Below are positions 60,016 through 64,000 of a DNA stretch of 64,000 nt, one piece after another (positions within the stretch are counted from its first letter, which is position 1; every line of letters begins with the position of its first letter). Source of the stretch: Symbiodinium natans (lineage: Eukaryota; Sar; Dinophyceae; Suessiales; Symbiodiniaceae); assembly GCA_905221605.1 (NCBI GenBank), contig CAJNDS010002190.1, positions 935,788 through 999,787 of the forward strand, given 5' to 3'. Below the pieces are notes generated by a model that was not told where the DNA came from, did no database searches, and saw nothing but the letters and a program-made list of their open reading frames with translations. A program made the position numbers and the translations under genes.

Positions 60016-60116
60016 ACGAGAATAGGGGACCCCCAGTAAAGATCCCCAAATAGTAGGATCCCCTTATAATACGGACCCCAATAAGGTACCCCTAATTTCG
60101 GAAACCCCGCTATGGG
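60016..60116. repeat. Dispersed repeat family K, copy 2
   Basis: AATAGGGGACCCCCAGTAAA at the left; TTTCGGAAACCCCGC at the right. Weak inverted ends (GGGGACCCCC/GGAAACCCC). Confidence 0.6.
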
Positions 60117-60550
60117 AGTCTAGGGCTTAGTAAGCTTTAAGCTTAGTACGGTTTGCGGTTTATTCAGGTTTTAGGTGACAACCTTTCTGTTCTAGTCTTC
60201 GGAATTGAGGTTTTGAGTAGAACCTTAAAGCTTAAATAAATCCTAAACCCTGAGCCCTGAATCCTAGAACCTCGAACCTTAAACCGAAAACCCTAAACCT
60301 TAGACTCTAACCCTTTACCCTAGATGCCGCAGAGGTTTGGTTTCGGGTTTGAGGTTTGCGTGGTAGTGGTTTGAGGTCGAGGGTTTGGGGTCTCGGCTGG
60401 AGTTTCGGGTTGGGGGTTTTGGTTTTGAAGCTGTCGGCTTTGGGGCCCAAACTTTAGGGTCGTGGTCTTGAAACTTCAGGCTTAGACACCAAAATCGAAA
60501 CCCGAAATCTAGACCCCAAGCTTTCAAGTTCCGCTAAACTTACTTCGCAG

Positions 60551-60725
60551 GCTCGTACAGACGTTCATGCGCGAGCACGAGGGTGCGCGGTCCAACAAGG
60601 CGGAGATGGCGCCGCAGTTTGTGAGGGAGCTCTTTTTGAACGAAGACTGCGAAGCCTTGCTGCAGCGCGACATGTGCCAACTTCAAGAACTAACGCGGCT
60701 TCGCAAAGCCTGCCCACAGAGCTGA
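60551..60725 (+). CDS. Coding-like terminal exon, 57 codons
   Basis: Acceptor CTAAACTTACTTCGCAG|G, then frame LVQTFMREHEGARSNKAEMA, PQFVRELFLNEDCEALLQRD, MCQLQELTRLRKACPQS and TGA at 60723. Strongly amphipathic, Glu/Leu/Arg-rich, likely helical. One of the most protein-like exons in the window; the family is not recognised. Confidence 0.6.
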
Positions 60726-60858
60726 TCTGTGGCGTTATGGAGAGATGCTGCGCGGCGGCGGGGCCTATGTGCAAGATGCAGGATGCCAGCGAAGAGGGGT
60801 CCAGACCCTGAACCTCTGAAATCTCTTCCTCAAAATTGCACTGTAGGGTTTCGGGCAT

Positions 60859-60986
60859 AGGGATACCTTGGGGACCACATGAATGAACCCTGAAAGGATT
60901 TTGAATTCATATGGCCTTCTAAACGGCGGATGATAGTAGTATACGGTATATGACCCCAATTATGGGTTCATGAGGTCCCCAAGGTA
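60859..60986. mobile_element. MITE-like element, family R, TSD GGGCAT
   Basis: GATACCTTGGGGACCACATG at the left against the complement of CATGAGGTCCCCAAGGTA at the right. A perfect GGGCAT flanks both sides (60853-60858, 60987-60992). 128 bp. Confidence 0.88.
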
Positions 60987-60999
60987 GGGCATCAGGAGG

Positions 61000-62880
61000 G
61001 ACTTGGCATGTGGAACGTTTGCTCAGTCTGAATACCCTAGGGCCACCTGACCGCACCCTGAAGCACATTAGTTGTTAGTAAGGAGACCTGTTGTTTCGAT
61101 CTCGTTGCGATGCTTACAAACCCCAACCCCACAAAACCCTCAACCCTAACCCCACAACCCCAAGACCTAAACGTGAACGTCCAAACGTCGACTACTTTGG
61201 ACTTGTCTAGATTTTTGTGTACTTGTCCGGCTGGGGTATTGCACTGCTGGCGGCGAGCTTAAAGCTGTGTGCGTGGGGTTTAGGGTTTCGGGTTCAGGTT
61301 TAGGGTTTAGGGTTTATAGGGTTTAGGGTTTAGGGTTTAGGGTTTAGGGTTTAGGCTTAAGGGTTTAGGGTTCAAATGGTTTAGGTTTAATTCGGGTGGC
61401 TTTGGGTTTTGTCTTCAGCTGAGGAACTTCGGGCGACCTATTCTCGATGCCGAGATCCGCGTTTGCCACGCCACGCTCCCAGAGCGAGACTCAACTCCCA
61501 ACCCCACAACCCTAAAACCTAAGCGCTGCAGTGTAGGGTTTGTTTAGGGTTTAGGGTTTAGGCTGATGGCCTCAAATCCCCCGAATCCACCATGGTGAAG
61601 CCCCTATAACCCCTAAACCCGAAAATCCTAAACCACAAACCCGCAACCCTAAACCCTAAACTCTATGATGCCCTTCAAACCCGCGCAACTCGACATATGC
61701 TTCCAGAAAAGGATTTTGGATTCAGGGTAATTCAGGGTCGCGGCTTGAATATGTAAGTTGTTGGGAGTGTGTCAGGGTTTGCCGTTTAGAGTTTAGGGTT
61801 TACGGTTTAGGCCTTATGGGTTTGGCCTGAAGAGACCACAACTTGCCGAAACAACACCCCAGACCTGGCCACACCTCAGAAGCCTAGGTTAGGAATGCTG
61901 GCACCCTACACCCTAGCCCTAAGCCCTAAGCCCCCGAAGCCCCCTAAAACCCTAAACCCTAGCCTTAAACCCTAAAGCCTAAACCCTAAACCCTGGACTT
62001 GGAGGTCCCCAATATCCTGTGCGCCGAAGCCGCCAGCCCGCACTTACTTCAGCACCCAAGGGTTCGGGAGGTTTGTTTAGGATTTAGGGTTTAGGATTTA
62101 GGGTTTAGGGTTTAGGGTTTAGGGTTTAGGGTTTAGGGTTCAGTGGGTTTCGGTTTGGCGGTTAAGGGTTTAGGGTTTTTAGGGGGTTTAGCGTTCCCGC
62201 TGTTGAGGTTTAGAGTAATTTGGGTTTCAAGGCTTGGGGGCGTAGTTAGGATCTCACGAAGCTTAGGGAAACCGAAGACCCCTAAACCCTAAACCCTAAA
62301 CCCTAAACCCTAAATCCTAAACCCTAAACCCTCAGGAGCCCTAATACCCAAATGGAGCTGTGGATGCCAGACGTGGGAGAGCTTAGGGTTTTGGGCTGAA
62401 GGTTCAAGACTTGCGGTTTAGGGTTTTGGGTTTAGGGTTTGGGGTTTAGGGTTTAGGGTTTAGGGTTTAGGGCTTAGGGCTTCGAAACCCAAGCCTTGAG
62501 GGTACCTAACGCAGTTGTGACTAGGGCTTTTGTGGTTGCAGATGCAGGACTGAAGTATCGCAGGGGTTGGGGTCCGGGTTTATATCGGATTTAGGGTATA
62601 GGGCTTAGGGTTTAAGAATCTTCAACCCTATGGTCCTATCAGCCTATTGAGGTTCGTACAGTGGTCTTCTAGCGCATCCTCAATTGTTAACTTCATTCTT
62701 AGTTCTGTTTTGCTTTTAGGGTCTGGAATTTCAAGAGCTTTGCTGCTGGCTGTTTTGTTGTCGCTTGTGGATTGGCTGAAGTTTGGTGTTTGCCATTTTT
62801 GAATTTTCGTTGTGCGTCGTTTTCGCTTGTTGATGTTTGTTCAGCTGCTTTTGCTGCGCAAGTGCCGTTTGCGCAGCAGC
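61000..62880. other. Stretch without a convincing gene
   Basis: TTTAGGG arrays near 61276-61375 and 62080-62142, CCCTAAA near 62280-62332, and mixed variants. 62690-62890 is open on both strands; a possible acceptor TTTTGCTTTTAG|G lies at 62719, but no frame stands out. Confidence 0.5.
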
Positions 62881-62889
62881 CGCACATCA

Positions 62890-63439
62890 GAATGCGAGGG
62901 TCCCGCTTCTCTTTGTCACGCAGTTGGCTCTGAGGCAGCGTCGCAACAGCGGATGAGGCTAAACCCTAAACCCTAAACCCTAAACCCTAAACCCTAAACC
63001 CTAAACCCTAAACCCTAAACCCTAAACCCTAAACCCTGCGACTTCGAGGCGACCTGATGGGAAGATCGCAGTGCCGCGGCCAAAGGCGTACGCTGGCCAG
63101 CTGCACTTGCTACGCCAGCGCAGTCAATTGGAGGATGGGTTTAGGGGTTAGGGTTTAGGGTTTAGGGTTATACCATCGAGGAGACCTTCCCGGTCGGATG
63201 CAAGGAGGCGGCGGCCATTGTTGGACAGCTCTTGGATTCCACTGGAGGAGGCGTTTCTGGCAACACTTCATGGTCATGAAGCAGCCAGCAATCTGCCGGA
63301 CCTGTCTTGTTGCCGCGGCAATCTGCAGGACCTGTCCAGCAGCACAATAAGTCTCTCAACCCCGTTAATCTCTAAACCCTACTACCCTACTACCACCATG
63401 CCGACTGCTGAATGTAAAGGGCCTGATAGCTCGTCATGA
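62890..63439 (+). CDS. Three-exon 3' part of a gene
   Basis: Exon a (to 62957) SECEGPASLCHAVGSEAASQ then QRMR; GC-AG intron 62958-63048 made almost wholly of about ten CCCTAAA units; exon b (63049-63138) RPDGKIAVPRPKAYAGQLHL then LRQRSQLEDG; 42-bp intron 63139-63180 starting GTTTAGG and ending ATCGAG; exon c RPSRSDARRRRPLLDSSWIP then LEEAFLATLHGHEAASNLPD and on to TGA at 63437. A GA-AG option for the second intron gives a shorter end (ETFPVGCKEAAAIVGQLLDS). Product not recognised. Confidence 0.6.
62958..63048 (+). repeat. Minimal intron made of a CCCTAAA array (GC-AG)
   Basis: GAG|GCTAAACCC to TTCGAG|GCG, with GAGGC at both edges. Apart from about 14 bases at the right end, the whole intron is telomere heptamers. 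Confidence 0.65.
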
Positions 63440-63659
63440 GAAGGCCCTCGAGCCTGAAGTGCCCCACGGCGAATCTGTTTAGGATGAAACAGCCAACTCT
63501 GAATGTGGAGTTCTTCTCAGGTCCAACGAGACCTACCCTGAATCTCATGTTATCCATACTACCCCCACCCTAATTGCCAACCCGAAAACCAGAACCACTT
63601 AAGGCTGCGTTGGCCTTACCTTGACTTCCTCCACAGGGCTCATGAACACCGAATTATGT

Positions 63660-64000
63660 TCATGATGAACCCTGAACCCTAAACCCTGCACCCTATGCCC
63701 TAAACCCTAAACCCTAAAACCTAACCCCAAGCGCTCCAAGCCCCAGCAAGCTGCAGGTGTTCTCGGCACTTTGCGACACCGGCAGCACTGAGAATGTGTC
63801 TTGACTCTTCCTTTGGGGCCGCCTTGAGGGGTTTAGGGTTCAGGGTTTAGGGTTTCGGGTTAGGTTTAGGGTTTCGGGTTTGGGGTTTCGGGTTAGGGCC
63901 TGTTCAGGGGTTCATGTCAAGGTGAGAGTGCATAGGTTTGGGGTTCAGGGTATGGGGGTTCGAGCTATTGGGTTCAGTGTTTCGTAACGAGCCGCATTTC
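63660..64000. other. Window end, arrays and degenerate heptamers
   Basis: CCCTAAA-like units at 63665-63730 and TTTAGGG/TTTCGGG units at 63828-63900. A short GC-rich stretch (63731-63830) lies between. No gene call. Confidence 0.6.

Larger units (their letters stand above)
1..64000. repeat. Interspersed telomere-type heptamer arrays (TTTAGGG/CCCTAAA)
   Basis: Arrays of 3 to over 20 heptamers recur every few hundred bases in both orientations across 1-36.9 kb and 46.4-64 kb. They are absent from the 37-46.3 kb satellite block. Point variants (TTCAGGG, TCTAGGG, TTTCGGG, CCCTAAG) are common, and some are locally homogenised. Arrays sit between coding-like stretches and inside small TIR elements. 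Because orientation is mixed and the arrays are far from any visible end, they are interstitial, not a chromosome terminus. TTTAGGG is a known telomere motif in plants and has been reported in dinoflagellates. Confidence 0.96.

Noticed and set aside
1-64000. Chromosome end or subtelomere
   Set aside because: Arrays are short, in both orientations and evenly spread, and exons lie between them; no terminal array at either edge.
1-64000. tRNA or rRNA genes
   Set aside because: Looked for GGTTCGAATC-type T-loops and conserved rRNA cores by eye; none found in proper context. A tRNA covariance search would be decisive.

Overview
This looks like nuclear DNA of a dinoflagellate, probably a Symbiodiniaceae/Suessiales-type alga. 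The best evidence is a + strand gene at 12830-14506: a ubiquitin-like N-terminus followed by about nine 41-residue RCC1-type repeats with the signature AFAAILGDGSVVTWG. From memory, that pairing is a hugely expanded family in Symbiodinium genomes. The plant-type telomere heptamer TTTAGGG and introns of GT-AG, GC-AG or GA-AG type with AG|G at the 3' end also fit. No bacterial-style operons, rRNA or tRNA genes were recognised, and no complete conserved enzyme could be identified.

Layout. (1) From 1 to 36.9 kb and 46.4 to 64 kb the DNA is a dense mosaic. Short coding-like stretches (40-180 bp, nearly all readable on the + strand) alternate with arrays of (TTTAGGG)n or (CCCTAAA)n and with small elements that have terminal inverted repeats (TIRs). 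I count well over 100 telomere-type arrays and at least 15 TIR families of roughly 90-230 bp. (2) 1.36-3.05 kb is a 15-bp GC-rich minisatellite. (3) 5793-6399 is a 607-bp TIR element with a perfect 30-bp TIR and a perfect 8-bp target-site duplication (TSD). (4) 36.95-46.44 kb is a 9.5-kb block made only of repeats: diverged purine/pyrimidine-rich units, a 55-bp satellite, a 31-bp repeat, and a nested field of palindromes carrying a 1.85-kb segmental duplication. It is bounded by inverted copies of one TIR family.

Main result. In about a dozen places, removing one TIR/telomere-array element together with one copy of its short TSD rejoins two coding-like pieces into one open frame. Examples are two insertions in the RCC1-like gene (13495-13650, 13723-13873), one in an ankyrin-like exon (30432-30652), and those at 9545-9947, 4290-4386, 62958-63048, 31913-32026, 32083-32194, 29122-29211, 10783-10922, 49956-50159 and 55983-56140. 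Six of these can be cut as AG|G-ending introns; the others have no AG at the exact join. I read this as a population of intron-forming transposable elements (introners), many with telomere heptamers as internal filling or as inverted ends. The direct observation is the TIR/TSD/frame coincidence. That they are spliced is inference and needs RNA data.

Exons are given as fragments, because linking them into whole genes cannot be done from this sequence alone. Stop-containing terminal exons near 4.47, 14.5, 16.26, 18.15, 19.3, 21.9, 24.66, 29.3, 32.3, 33.0, 60.7 and 63.4 kb suggest a series of small genes, all on the + strand. Some may be decayed: the RCC1-like gene has a one-base frame shift.
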